This document shows, in pieces, positions 45,487 to 55,100 of a DNA stretch of 64,000 nt. The stretch spans positions 3,657 to 67,656 of the forward strand of contig JBFGCA010000008.1 in NCBI GenBank assembly GCA_041567315.1, read 5' to 3'. Below the pieces are notes generated by a model. It saw nothing but the letters and a program-made list of their open reading frames with translations. It had not been told where the DNA came from and made no database searches. The position numbers and the translations under genes were made by a program. The first letter of the stretch is position 1, and every line of letters starts with the position of its first letter. This stretch comes from JBFGCA01 sp041567315. GTDB lineage: Bacteria > Acidobacteriota > Thermoanaerobaculia > Multivoradales > JAHEKO01.

Positions 45487-46658
45487 TGTACCGCCGGAGC
45501 CGCCGAGCGCTGGAGGTAGGCCAGCAGGTCCCGCAGGTCGTCGCCGCTCAGCTCCGGCCACGGCTTGCCCTCGCCCAGGATCGCCTCCTTCATGAACGGG
45601 GCGTGGCTCCACATCGCCGCCACGAAGGCCGCCGGCGAGTCGGCCGCACCGGTCTCCACCAGATCTGGGCCGGCGTGGGAGGCGGTGTCGACCGCCTCGT
45701 GGCACTCGGCACAGGAGCGCACGGCGAAGACCGCCTCGCCGCGGGCCGCGTCGCCGGGCGGGTCGCCGAACGGCAGGAAGTAGAGGAAGGCGATCAGGTC
45801 GGCCAGCTCGGGGGTGGTGAAGCGCGGCCAGCCGAGCCCCCGCTGCCGCATCAGGTCGTTCATCTCGGCGGCGTGGTTCCACATCAACCCGGCGATGGTC
45901 TCGGCCGGCTGGTGGAGGTCGCTCCGGGTCAGGTCGGGACCGCCGCCGGCGCTGCCGTCGGCCTCAGGGCCGTGGCACAGCGCGCAGCCGCGAGTCCGGA
46001 ACAGCTCGCCCCCCCGGTTGGGATTGCCGGGCGCCAGCAGCATGGTCTCCTGCGGTCCGGCCTGCGCCGTCTGCCGGATGTAGGCCGCGAGATCGGCCAG
46101 ATCCCCCTCGCCGAAGCTCGGCCGCCGCATGCCGGCGGCGCGCATGGTCTCGAACATGGCCGGGCCGTGGTTCCAGATCGCCTGGGCGATGAACAGCGGC
46201 GACGCGAAACGGTCGAGGCCACCCAGGTCGGGCCCGCGGCCGGCCCGCCCCACACCGTGGCACTCGCCGCAGCCCTTCGAGCGGTAGACCACACGACCCC
46301 GGGTCGCGTCGCCCGGACGTCCGAGGTAGTCGATGAAGTAGAGGAACGCGGTCAGCTCGGCGGCCTCGCGCTCGGTCAGCGCCGGCCAGCCCAGCTCGGC
46401 TTCCTCAAGGCTGACGCTCATCCCCGGCACGTGGTTCCAGAGCGCGGCGCCGAGATCGAGGAAGCTGCCCGAGAAGGCGCCGCGACCGAGATCGGGGCCG
46501 ACGCTCGGGGTGGCGCCGGTGATGCCGTGGCAGAGCACGCAGCTCCTGCTCTCGAAGAGCAGACGACCATGGAGCGGGTTGTCGGGCAGCGGCGGACCCT
46601 GGCGGCCCGCCCCGACCAGCGCCGCCGCGCACGCCAGCACCGCCAGCCGCGCCCTCAT
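45483..46658 (-). CDS. Exported protein with four cytochrome c domains
   Basis: This 391-residue protein starts at ATG 46658, overlapping the upstream stop (ATGA). A signal peptide (ARLAVLACAAALVGAG) precedes four tandem mono-haem domains with CVLCH, CGECH, CALCH and CAECH. Each has a later W-N/S-H-x-x-x-M segment (WNHVPGM, WNHGPAM, WNHAAEM, WSHAPFM) giving a likely Met distal ligand, and a terminal helix such as LADLIAFLYFL. It probably passes electrons from the quinol-oxidising complex to the CydA-like/cytochrome c module. Longer upstream open frame overlaps the small membrane gene and is not coding. Confidence 0.9.
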   Translation of the reverse strand: MRARLAVLACAAALVGAGRQGPPLPDNPLHGRLLFESRSCVLCHGITGATPSVGPDLGRGAFSGSFLDLGAALWNHVPGMSVSLEEAELGWPALTEREAAELTAFLYFIDYLGRPGDATRGRVVYRSKGCGECHGVGRAGRGPDLGGLDRFASPLFIAQAIWNHGPAMFETMRAAGMRRPSFGEGDLADLAAYIRQTAQAGPQETMLLAPGNPNRGGELFRTRGCALCHGPEADGSAGGGPDLTRSDLHQPAETIAGLMWNHAAEMNDLMRQRGLGWPRFTTPELADLIAFLYFLPFGDPPGDAARGEAVFAVRSCAECHEAVDTASHAGPDLVETGAADSPAAFVAAMWSHAPFMKEAILGEGKPWPELSGDDLRDLLAYLQRSAAPAVQ

Positions 46659-46927
46659 TCCGCACCCCCCTCCGCCCCGTCCGCCAGCTCCTCGGCGCCG
46701 CGGCGCAGTCCCAGGAAGACGTAGGTCAGGACCGCGGCCCCGGTCAGGAAGACCGGGATGGCGACGATCGAGATGGCGACCGAGGCCGACGGCACGTCGT
46801 GGAGCCGGTGCGACAGACGCAGCAGATGGACGATCCAGTAGCTGATGCCCAGCACGAAGACCCAGATCAGCGATACCGAGGCCACCTGCAGTAGCGAGAT
46901 CCACCGGGGGGTCGAGGTCCGTTTCAC
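46655..46927 (-). CDS. Small two-helix membrane protein of the operon
   Basis: This 90-residue protein starts at GTG 46927, one base after the NrfD-type gene. It has two transmembrane helices (SLLQVASVSLIWVFVLGISYWIV and VAISIVAIPVFLTGAAVLTYVFLGL) and an acidic tail. I do not recognise a family. Its place resembles the small membrane subunits (ActD/ActF-like) of alternative complex III, but sequence alone does not show homology. Its stop overlaps the next gene's ATG. Confidence 0.75.
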   Translation of the reverse strand: MKRTSTPRWISLLQVASVSLIWVFVLGISYWIVHLLRLSHRLHDVPSASVAISIVAIPVFLTGAAVLTYVFLGLRRGAEELADGAEGGAE

Positions 46928-46928
46928 G

Positions 46929-48278
46929 TCAGCCTCCGTCGGCCGCCGGGGCAGGGTCGGGCAGGTAGCTCTCCACCCGCTCGACGGTCTCCGGCACCGC
47001 CTCCTCCAGCCCCTCCCTCAGCTCCCAGACCGAGATCAGGGGGAAGAAGCGGGCGAAGAGCACGAACCCCAGGATAAAGGTGGCGATGCCGCCGGCGAAC
47101 ATCCCCCACTCGACCAGGCTGGGCACGTAGAAGCCGCTCGGCAGGGCCAGCCGCGGATTGGCCAGCGACGGCACCACGATGTTCAGCCGCTCGAGCCACA
47201 TGCCCACAACCACCGCCGTCGAGGCGATGAAGATCCCCGGCACCCGCCGCGTGCGGCGGAAGCTCAAGATCGCCACCGGGATCAGGAAGTTGCACGCCAC
47301 CATCCCCCAGAAGGGCAAGGCGTAGGGTCCGGTGAGTTTGTAGAAGAAGACCCGCATCTCGGACGGCTCGTTGCCGAAGAACGCCGTCAGATATTCCGAG
47401 AAGGTGAAGTAGAACCACAGCAGCGACATGATGAGCAGCAGCTTCGCCAGGTGGGAGAAATGGATCTCCTTGAGATAGCGCTCCAGGTGGAAGACCCGGC
47501 GGAGGATGATCATCACCATCAACAGCGCCGCGATCCCCGAGAAGATCGCCCCGACCACGAAGTAGGGCCCGAAGATGGTCGAGTGCCAGCCGGGCTGCAG
47601 GGTCATGGCGAAGATGTAGGAAATGACCGTGTGGACCGAAACCGCGATCGGAATGACCAGCACCATCATCACGTTGACCGCCCGGTCGAGCACCTTGCGC
47701 TGGCGCGGGGTCCCCTGCCAGCCCCAGGCGAGAAAGGCGTAGAGCCAGCGCGGCCGCGCCCCGCGGTCGCGCAGCAGCGCGATGTCGGGGATCATCGGGA
47801 TGTAGAGGTAGACCGTCGAGGCCATGAAGTAGGCGGTGATCGAGCTGACGTCCCACAGGAGCGGCGACTGCAGCCGCCCGGCCGAGAAGATGTTGAGCAT
47901 GCGGTCGGGCCGCCCGAGGTCGAGCACCGGGTGGAAGCCGCCGATCGCCAGCACCACGACGGTGATGACCTCCGCCATGCGGGTGATCGGCCGCCGCCAC
48001 TCGGCGTGGGAGAGCCGCAGGATGGCCGAGATCAGGGTGCCGGCGTGGCTGATGCCGATGAAGAAGACGAAGTTGACGATGTAGAAACCCCAGGCCACCG
48101 GCTGGTTGAGCCCGGTGACGCCGAGGCCGTAGAGGATCTGGCGGCCGAACAGCACCCAGGCCGAGAGGATCACCAGCCCCAACAGGGTGGTCGCCACCCG
48201 GAACCCCAGGCCGGGCTCCTCCACCGAGCGCAGCAGGTCGCCGACGTCCAGCTCGGCCGCGGTCCGCTTCCGGCTCAT
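46929..48278 (-). CDS. NrfD/ActC/QrcD-type quinol-binding membrane subunit
   Basis: This 449-residue protein has about ten hydrophobic helices and the NrfD-family features FYIVNFVFFIGISHAGTLISAI, FHPVLDLGRPDRMLNIF (quinone-side loop), GWQGTPRQRKVLDRAVNVMM, VHTVISYIFAMTLQPGWH and LLIMSLLWFYFTFSEYL. The length matches ActC/PsrC-type subunits of quinone-linked complexes. It should oxidise or reduce membrane quinol for the molybdopterin-fold/FeS/cytochrome subunits encoded upstream. Its ATG overlaps the ferredoxin stop codon. Confidence 0.92.
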   Translation of the reverse strand: MSRKRTAAELDVGDLLRSVEEPGLGFRVATTLLGLVILSAWVLFGRQILYGLGVTGLNQPVAWGFYIVNFVFFIGISHAGTLISAILRLSHAEWRRPITRMAEVITVVVLAIGGFHPVLDLGRPDRMLNIFSAGRLQSPLLWDVSSITAYFMASTVYLYIPMIPDIALLRDRGARPRWLYAFLAWGWQGTPRQRKVLDRAVNVMMVLVIPIAVSVHTVISYIFAMTLQPGWHSTIFGPYFVVGAIFSGIAALLMVMIILRRVFHLERYLKEIHFSHLAKLLLIMSLLWFYFTFSEYLTAFFGNEPSEMRVFFYKLTGPYALPFWGMVACNFLIPVAILSFRRTRRVPGIFIASTAVVVGMWLERLNIVVPSLANPRLALPSGFYVPSLVEWGMFAGGIATFILGFVLFARFFPLISVWELREGLEEAVPETVERVESYLPDPAPAADGG

Positions 48279-48958
48279 TCCTTCTCCGCCAGATAGATCA
48301 CCTTGGGCCGGGTGCCGAGGTCTTCGTGGGGCCGGTAGGCGCGCGGGCTGCGCGCCAGCTCGCTCACCCGGCTGTGCGGATCGTCGAGATCGCCGAACTC
48401 GATCGCCCGGGCCGGACAGCTCTCGGCGCAGGCGGTGGTGACCTCGCCGTCGCGGATCTCGCGGTCCTCGAAGCGCGCCTGCTCGCGGGCGTGGTTGATC
48501 CGGTGGTGGCAGAAGGTGCACTTCTCCACCACCCCCTTGGGCCGCAGCGAGACGTCGGGGTTGGCCTTCTTGCGCAGCTCCCCCGGCCACTCGGGCTCGA
48601 ACCAGTTGAACACCTTGGCGTTGTAGGGGCAGGCGGCCATGCAGTAGCGGCAGCCGATGCAGCGCGAGTAGACCTGGCCGACGATCCCCTCGTCGCTCAG
48701 ATAAGTGGCGTGCACGGGGCAGACCCGGACGCACGGCGGGTTGTCGCACTGCACGCACAGCACCGGCTTGTAGCGCACCTCGGCGTGGGTGGCGGTGCCC
48801 GACACCTCGCGCAGCAGGCGGATCCAGTGGAAGGCGCGGCTCTCCCTGGTCTGCTCCCGTCCGACCGCGGTCAGGTTGTTCTCCTGATGGCAGGCGGCCA
48901 TGCAGTTGCCGCAGCCGGTGCAGCGGTCGAGGTCGATGGTCATGCCCCAGCGGGCCAT
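48275..48958 (-). CDS. Four-cluster ferredoxin subunit (ActB2/QrcC-like)
   Basis: This 227-residue protein has four ferredoxin-type cysteine groups: CTGCGNCMAACH, CVQCDNPPCVRVCP, CIGCRYCMAACP, and CTFCHHRIN with CAESCP. The spacing of the last set is typical of NrfC/PsrB/DmsB-type subunits with four cubane clusters. It should carry electrons between the NrfD-type subunit and the molybdopterin-fold subunit. Its ATG overlaps the upstream stop in TGATG. In ActB of alternative complex III this domain is fused to the molybdopterin-fold domain; here they are separate, as in Qrc. Confidence 0.93.
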   Translation of the reverse strand: MARWGMTIDLDRCTGCGNCMAACHQENNLTAVGREQTRESRAFHWIRLLREVSGTATHAEVRYKPVLCVQCDNPPCVRVCPVHATYLSDEGIVGQVYSRCIGCRYCMAACPYNAKVFNWFEPEWPGELRKKANPDVSLRPKGVVEKCTFCHHRINHAREQARFEDREIRDGEVTTACAESCPARAIEFGDLDDPHSRVSELARSPRAYRPHEDLGTRPKVIYLAEKE

Positions 48959-51357
48959 CAGCCGTGCCCTCCGGCCAGCGGCCGCGGTCCGCCCCGCCGC
49001 CGGCGCTCGACCAGCCGCACCCTCACCGGGGTGCCGCCGGTCGCCAGCCGGCCGGAGATCGGGTCGGAGCCCGCTGCAGCCAGGGCCACCGGGTTGGCGC
49101 CGACCCCGTCGGCGGCGCCGCCGGGCTGGCGCCGGCCGAGCCCGAGCGGCACGTGAACTGCGCCGGGCGTGGCGCCCGGCTCGATGGAGACCACGGCCTC
49201 GAGCCGACCGCGCGTCGACTCCAGCTCGACCCGGTCGCCCTCGTGGAGGCCCAGTTCGTGCGCCGTCTCCGGCGCCAGCTCGGCCCAGGTCTGCCACCCG
49301 GACAGCACCACGTGGCCGTACATCTCGAGCACCATCGGCGAGCTGACCCCCAGGGTCCCGCGGCCGGTGATCGGGCGGAACGGGACCAGCGTCAGCTCTC
49401 CCGGCGCCGTCGCCGGCGGTGGCTCGAAGTGCGGCAGGAAGGCCTCGTCGCCGGCCGGCGTCGCCGCCGCGTCCGCCCCGGCGCGCTCGCCCAGCCGGCG
49501 CTCCAGCTCGAGCGAGAAGAACTCGAAGCGGCCGCTGCGGGTGGGGAACAGGCGCTCCCAGTCGCCGCCCGCGCGCACCGGGTTCCACCAGCCGCCCTCG
49601 GTGGTCAGATCGCTCCAGAAGGCGTCGCGGTCGCCGCGCTCGAGGAACCGCCAGCCGCGCTCCTCGAGGAAGTGCACCCAGGTCTCCTCGAACGAGCCCG
49701 AGATCACCGACCCCTGACCCGACACCAGCAGCCCCTCCAGCCGCTGCTCGAGATAGCCCCGGTAGTCCTTCCAGGGCAGCGCCGCCGCGGCCGGCCCGCC
49801 GGCGCGGCGCGCCAGCTCGAGCAGCACGTCGCCCGGGTGGCGGCTGTCGAAGAGCGGCTCCACGACCGGACGGGTGACCCCCAGTACGCTGAAAGCGACG
49901 CCGGGCGGGGTGGTCGACTCCTGCCAGGTCTCGAAGAACAGCGGAGTCGGCAGCACCAGGTCGGCGCAGGCGGCGGTCTCGTCCAGGAACGGGCTGCAGG
50001 CCACCACCAGGGGAACGCCGCGCAGGGCCGCGGCCAGCTCGTCGCCGGCCGGGCTGTCGTGGACCGGGTTGGCCCCGACCAGGAAGACCACCTCGAGGTC
50101 CCTGGCGGCCGCCAGGGCGGCGATCGGATCGCTTCCCGGCGCCGCTCCGGCTCCGTTCGGCGCGAAGATGCCCGGGCCGGCCGGTTCCGGCAGCGGCGCC
50201 AGCGGCGTGAACGGGATCGGCGGCGGCAGCACCACCCCGCCCGGCCGGTCGAAGGCGCCGAGCAGCGCGTTGAGGGCGTGGACGGCGAGACCGGTCGAGG
50301 CGGCGTTCGGCCCGGTGGCCGCCTCGCCACCCCACACCACCACCGGTGACGCGGCCCGCGCCAGCCGCCGCGCGGCGCGGATGATCTGCCCGGCATCGCA
50401 GCCGCTCAACTGCGCCGCCCGATCGGGGTAGTAGCGCTCCAGCAGCAGCCGGCGGAAGCCCAGCCGCGGCCGGCCGGCGTCGTCGGTCCAGTCTTCGAAG
50501 CCGAAGGTGTGCTCGCTGACGAAGCGGCGGTCGTAGCGCCCCTCCCTGACCAGCACGTGGGCGATGCCCAGGGCTACCGCGGCGTGCGTCCCGGGCCGCA
50601 CCGCCAGGTGCTCGTCGGCCTTGGTGGCGGTGGGCGACAGCCGCGAGCCGACGTGGATCAGCCGGCCGCGCTCGGCCCGGGCTCGCCAGCCCACCATGGC
50701 GGAGACCACGTGGATCGGCGCCGCCCCGTCCTCGAACAGGTCGAGGCCCACCGACAGCACCAGGTCGCTGTGAGCGAGGTCGAAGCCGGGCACCCGGTCC
50801 AGGCCCTGCGACAGCAGATAGGGCAGCGCCGCCGCCTCCTCGGGCCGCGCCACGTTGGGCGAGCCGAGGGCGTGGACGAAGCGCGTGGCCAGCTCGTCGA
50901 AAAGCCGGCCCGGCTCACCGCTCAGCAGGGCCACCCGGCGCCCTTGGCCGCCGGCGACCAGCGAGGCCACTCGATCGGCGATCTCGCCCAGCGCCTCCTC
51001 CCAGCCCACCGCCTCGAAGTCGCCGTCGGCCCGACGCCGCCGCGGGCCCTGCAACCGGTCGGGGGCGTAGAGCACCTCGAGTCCCGCCTGTCCCACCGGA
51101 CACAGGCCGCCCCGGTTCAGGGGATGCCGCGGGTTGCCCTTGAGCCCGACCGGCAGACCGTCGACCAGCCGCACCGTGAGCCCGCACCCGCCCTCGCAGA
51201 GACCGCACAGGGTGTGGTGGTGGCTCTCGATCCCCGGGCCGCGCAGGGCGGCCTCCACCAGCCGGTCGGGCACCAGGAAGCGACCGCACCCGCCCAGCGC
51301 CGCGGCGCCGGCGGCGCCCCCCAGCAGTTTCAGGAATTCGCGGCGCTCGAGGATCAC
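48958..51357 (-). CDS. Molybdopterin-fold oxidoreductase subunit (ActB1/QrcB-like)
   Basis: This 799-residue protein has a twin-arginine-type N-terminus (ERREFLKLLGGAAGAAALGG) followed by Cys-Gly. An N-terminal [4Fe-4S] site follows (CGLCEGGCGLTV and GGLCPVG). The four-domain molybdopterin oxidoreductase fold continues with HVGSRLSPTATKADEHLAVR, PGTHAAVALGIAHVL, VFLVGANPVHDSPAG, and a C-terminal cap (GVSSPMVLEMYGHV, LGLHEGDRVELESTRG). No clear Cys/Sec/Ser metal ligand was identified by eye. In Qrc and alternative complex III the homologous subunit lacks molybdenum, and that is likely here too. It is the second gene of the operon, 9 bp after the pentaheme cytochrome. Confidence 0.88.
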   Translation of the reverse strand: MILERREFLKLLGGAAGAAALGGCGRFLVPDRLVEAALRGPGIESHHHTLCGLCEGGCGLTVRLVDGLPVGLKGNPRHPLNRGGLCPVGQAGLEVLYAPDRLQGPRRRRADGDFEAVGWEEALGEIADRVASLVAGGQGRRVALLSGEPGRLFDELATRFVHALGSPNVARPEEAAALPYLLSQGLDRVPGFDLAHSDLVLSVGLDLFEDGAAPIHVVSAMVGWRARAERGRLIHVGSRLSPTATKADEHLAVRPGTHAAVALGIAHVLVREGRYDRRFVSEHTFGFEDWTDDAGRPRLGFRRLLLERYYPDRAAQLSGCDAGQIIRAARRLARAASPVVVWGGEAATGPNAASTGLAVHALNALLGAFDRPGGVVLPPPIPFTPLAPLPEPAGPGIFAPNGAGAAPGSDPIAALAAARDLEVVFLVGANPVHDSPAGDELAAALRGVPLVVACSPFLDETAACADLVLPTPLFFETWQESTTPPGVAFSVLGVTRPVVEPLFDSRHPGDVLLELARRAGGPAAAALPWKDYRGYLEQRLEGLLVSGQGSVISGSFEETWVHFLEERGWRFLERGDRDAFWSDLTTEGGWWNPVRAGGDWERLFPTRSGRFEFFSLELERRLGERAGADAAATPAGDEAFLPHFEPPPATAPGELTLVPFRPITGRGTLGVSSPMVLEMYGHVVLSGWQTWAELAPETAHELGLHEGDRVELESTRGRLEAVVSIEPGATPGAVHVPLGLGRRQPGGAADGVGANPVALAAAGSDPISGRLATGGTPVRVRLVERRRRGGPRPLAGGHG

Positions 51358-51366
51358 CGGGACTCC

Positions 51367-51873
51367 TCAGTGGTGGCAGTGGATGCAGTCGTTCGACGCA
51401 CCCGATTGGTCGTGGCACTCCATGCAGTCGTTCATCGTCGGTCGCCGGTGCGGTCGGGTGACCGGCTCGGTGCGCTCGCCCACCTGGCCGTGGCAGACCT
51501 CGCACTCCAGGCCGGCGATCGCGGTGTGCCGGCGATGCGAGAAGTAGACGTGGGCCGGCACCCGGTAGACCTTCTGCCAGGGGATGGGCTGGCCCGTCGT
51601 CACGTACTCGACCACCTGCGCCTCTTCGGCTGACTCGCCCTGAACCTCCTCGTGACAGTCGACGCAGACCTCGACGTTGGGGATGGTGGCGCGGACGCCG
51701 CTCAGGGCCCAGCGGTGGCAGTCGGCGCACTCGGCGCCCACCTCCTCGACGTGGAGGTTGTGGTTGAAGGCCACGGGCTGGGTGACCCGCCAGGGCCTGT
51801 AGGGCAGAAAAGGCGCGGCCGTGCCGAGCACTACCGTGAGCAACGTCAGGGTTCGGGCCGGAGCGGCGATCAA
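51367..51873 (-). CDS. Pentaheme cytochrome c (ActA/QrcA-like), first gene of operon
   Basis: This is about 168 residues with five haem c motifs: CADCH, CVDCH, CEVCH, CMECH and CIHCH. An N-terminal hydrophobic anchor (TLTLLTVVLGTAAPFL) may be uncleaved. Partner histidines appear in FNHNLH, YFSHRRHTA and TRPHRRPTM, giving a cytochrome c3/c7-like bis-His pattern. ActA of alternative complex III is pentaheme, QrcA hexaheme. TTG 51873 was chosen as the start because it follows a GAGG ribosome site and precedes the hydrophobic anchor; no ATG/GTG lies closer. A possible TACCAT -10 box lies at 51893-51898. Confidence 0.85.
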   Translation of the reverse strand: MIAAPARTLTLLTVVLGTAAPFLPYRPWRVTQPVAFNHNLHVEEVGAECADCHRWALSGVRATIPNVEVCVDCHEEVQGESAEEAQVVEYVTTGQPIPWQKVYRVPAHVYFSHRRHTAIAGLECEVCHGQVGERTEPVTRPHRRPTMNDCMECHDQSGASNDCIHCHH

Positions 51874-52111
51874 GGACGCCTCGCTAACGCCGATGGTAGA
51901 CTCGCGCCAAAGGAACTTCGCTCCCTCGCTGGACGACGCCGAGAAGCTACCGGTGGTCTCGCCGGGAGCGAACACCCCTAGGGATGGCTGGCGGCCTCCC
52001 TCCAGGCGGGAAGCGGGCCACCCGCTCGGGTAGTTGGCCTCGGGCCCGCCGGCTACGAGGCCGCCACGGATCACCAGGCGTCCGGCGCGCGGTGGGGGAC
52101 CGCCCCGTGGT

Positions 52112-52117
52112 TAGAAT
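52112..52117 (+). promoter_or_regulatory. -10 box of leaderless promoter for the TPR/FG-GAP gene
   Basis: TAGAAT ends 8 nt before ATG 52126. Confidence 0.6.
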
Positions 52118-52125
52118 CCCGCGCG

Positions 52126-55100
52126 ATGAGACGGACCCTGCACGGCTTCGCCTTTTGTGCTCTGGCCGCCGCCACGCTGGCCGCGGCGCCCTCGGAGGAG
52201 GCGCTCGAGCTCCGCAACCTGGGGCTCGCCGAGCTCGAGAACGAACAGCCCGGCAACGCCGAGGAGCTCTTCCGCCGGCTGGTGGCGATGGTGCCGGACG
52301 ACCCGCTGCCGGCCGCCAACCTGGCGATCGCCGCGCTCCGCCAGCAGAAGTTCGAGGAGGCGAGCGAGTGGGTCGGCCGGGCGCTGGCCAAGAGCCCGGG
52401 CGACCCACGGCTGCTGGCCATCGAGGCCGAGATCCACCTGTGGAGCGGTCAGCCGCAGCAGGCGCTCGCCGTCTACCGGCAGGCGGCCGCCGGTGCCCCG
52501 CGGGACCCCGAGATCCAGTACGCGCTGCTCCGCCAGGCCGCCAACTTCCCCGGCGACGAGGCGACGGTGGCGGCCGGCGAGGCGCTGGGGCGACTCATGA
52601 AGCTGCGGCCCGACAACCTGGTGGTGATGCTCCAGGTCGGCCAGCAGGCGGTCGCTGCCGGCGACCGGGCGGCGGCCACCGCCGCCTACCTGCGGATCCG
52701 CGAGCTGCTGTGGCAGGCCCCGGGGCCGGCCGAGCGGCTGCTCGAGGAGATCCTCGGCAAGCTGGAGGCCGGCGAGCCGGCGGCGGCGCGGGTGCCGGCG
52801 CAGCGCCTGGAGAACGTCCTCAAGGTGACGCCGATGTTCCGCGAGACCCAGCGCGAGCTGGCGACCGGCATCCAGGGGGTGCCGCTGGTGCGCTTCCGCG
52901 ACGAGCCGGAGCCGGTGGTCTTCGGCGAGCCTCTGGAGGTGCGCTTCCGTGGTGCGCGGCTGGCCGAGGGGCCGGCGGCGGCGCCGGTGGCGGCCGACTT
53001 CGACGGCGACCGCCGAACGGACCTCGCCTGGCTGGCGGGCGGGCAGCTCGTCGTGCGGCTGGCGACCGCCGGCGGGGGGCCGCCGGCGCGGCTGCCCGCG
53101 GCCGGGATCGCCGGGCTGCTGGCCGCCGACCTCGACAACGACGGCAAGCTCGACCTCGTCGGCTGGGGCACCGAGCGGTTCGAGCTGTGGAAGGGAGACG
53201 GGGCGGGCGGCTTCACCGCTGCCTCCGACTCCGGGCTCGCCGGCGGCGCCGCGGCGGCGGCGGTGATCGACTTCGACATCGAGGGCGATCTCGACCTGGC
53301 GGCGGTCGGCGGCAAGCGCGGGCTCGAGCTCTACCGCAACGCGCTCGCCGGTCCGCTCGAGGCGGTGGGCGAGCGCACCCTGCCGCGCCCGGCGCCCGAG
53401 GACGGCACCGCGCTCATCGTCTCCGACCTCGACCGCGACGGCGACCTCGACCTGCTGGTCGCGCACCGCGGCGGCCTGGCCTGGCTCGACAACCTGCGCC
53501 AGGGCACCTTCGTCGACCGCACCCACGAGTCGGGGCTGGCGGCGGCCGGCGCGGCCAGGGCGATGGCCAGCGCCGACCTCGACAACGACGGGCTGCCCGA
53601 CCTGGTGACCGCCGGCCGCGGCGTCAAGCTCTACCGCAACCTGGGCGGGCGCTTCGGCCCCTGGGCGCTGGGCGACAAGCTCCGGACCAGCGCCGAGTTC
53701 AGCTCGGTCGAGACCTTCGACGCCGACAACGATGGCCGGCTGGACCTGGCGGTCGGCGGGCCGGGCGGGCTGGCGGTGCTGGCGCGGCGCCAGGGCCGTT
53801 TCGAGTTCCTGCCGCTGGAGGAGGCGCCCTCCCGGGTGGCGGCGGTCCTCGCCGCCGACCTCGACCAGGACTGCGACCTCGACCTGGTGACCGCCGGCCC
53901 CGAGGGCGTGCACCGCCTCGAAAACCTCGGCGGCGACGCCAACCGCTGTCTCCAGGTCAGGCTCCAGGGTCTCGACAAGGGCAGCAGCAAGAACAACTTC
54001 TTCGGGCTCGGCGCCACCCTCGAGCTGCGCGCCGGCCGCGCCTACCAGTTCCGCGAGGCGACCGGCGACGTCACCCACTTCGGGATCGGCCGCTTCGCCG
54101 AGGTCGACCTGCTGAGGGTGGTGTGGACCAACGGCGTGCCCCAGAACCGGCTCGCTCCCGGGGCCGAGCCGCGGATCGTCGAGGAGCAGCTCCTCAAGGG
54201 GAGCTGCCCGTTCCTTTACGCCTGGGACGGCGAGCGGGTGCGGTTCGTGACCGACCTGCTGTGGGGCGCGCCGGCCGGGCTGCCGGTGGCGCCCGGGGTG
54301 TGGGCCGGCGCCGACCCCTCGGAGCTGGTGCGGGTCGACGGCGCGGCGCCGCGCGGCGGGGTCTGGGACCTGCGGATCACCGAGGAGCTGTGGGAGGCGG
54401 CGTACTTCGACCTGGTGCGGCTGTGGGTGGTCGACCACCCGGAGGACGTCGAGGTCGCCAGCAGCCTCAAGGTGGTGCCGGGTGCGCAGGTGCCCGACCG
54501 GGTGCACGGCACCCGCGGGCTGCGGCCGGTGGCGGCGGCCGTCGACGCCGCCGGGAACGACGCCACCGCCCGGGTCGCCGCCCGCGACGAGATCTACGCC
54601 GACGGCTGGCGGGCGAGCGCCTACCAGGGGGTTGCGGCCAAGCCCTGGAGCTTCACCTTCGACCTCGGCGAGGCGCCCGCCGGACCGGTGCGGCTCCACC
54701 TCGACGGCTGGATCTTCCCCGCCGACGCCAGCCTCAACCTGGCGGTGGCCCAACGCCAGGGCGGGCCGGCTCCCCTGCCGCCGCGCCTCGAGGTCGAGAC
54801 CGCCGCCGGCTGGCGCACCCTCCTGCCGTCCATGGGCTTCCCGGCCGGCAAGACCAAGACCATGGTGGTCGACACCCCGCCGCTGCCCGCCGGCGCCCGG
54901 CGGCTGCGGATCGTCTCCGGGCAGTGGCTCTCCTGGGACCGCGTCGCCTGGTCGGAGCGGCCTGCCGACGCCGAGCCCGTGGTCCGCACCCGGCTCGCCC
55001 CGGCGCGGGCCGACCTCGCCTACCGCGGCTTCTCGGCGCCGGTCCGTGAGAGCCCCAACGGCCCACACCTCTTCGACTACGCGCGGATAACTAGTGAGTC

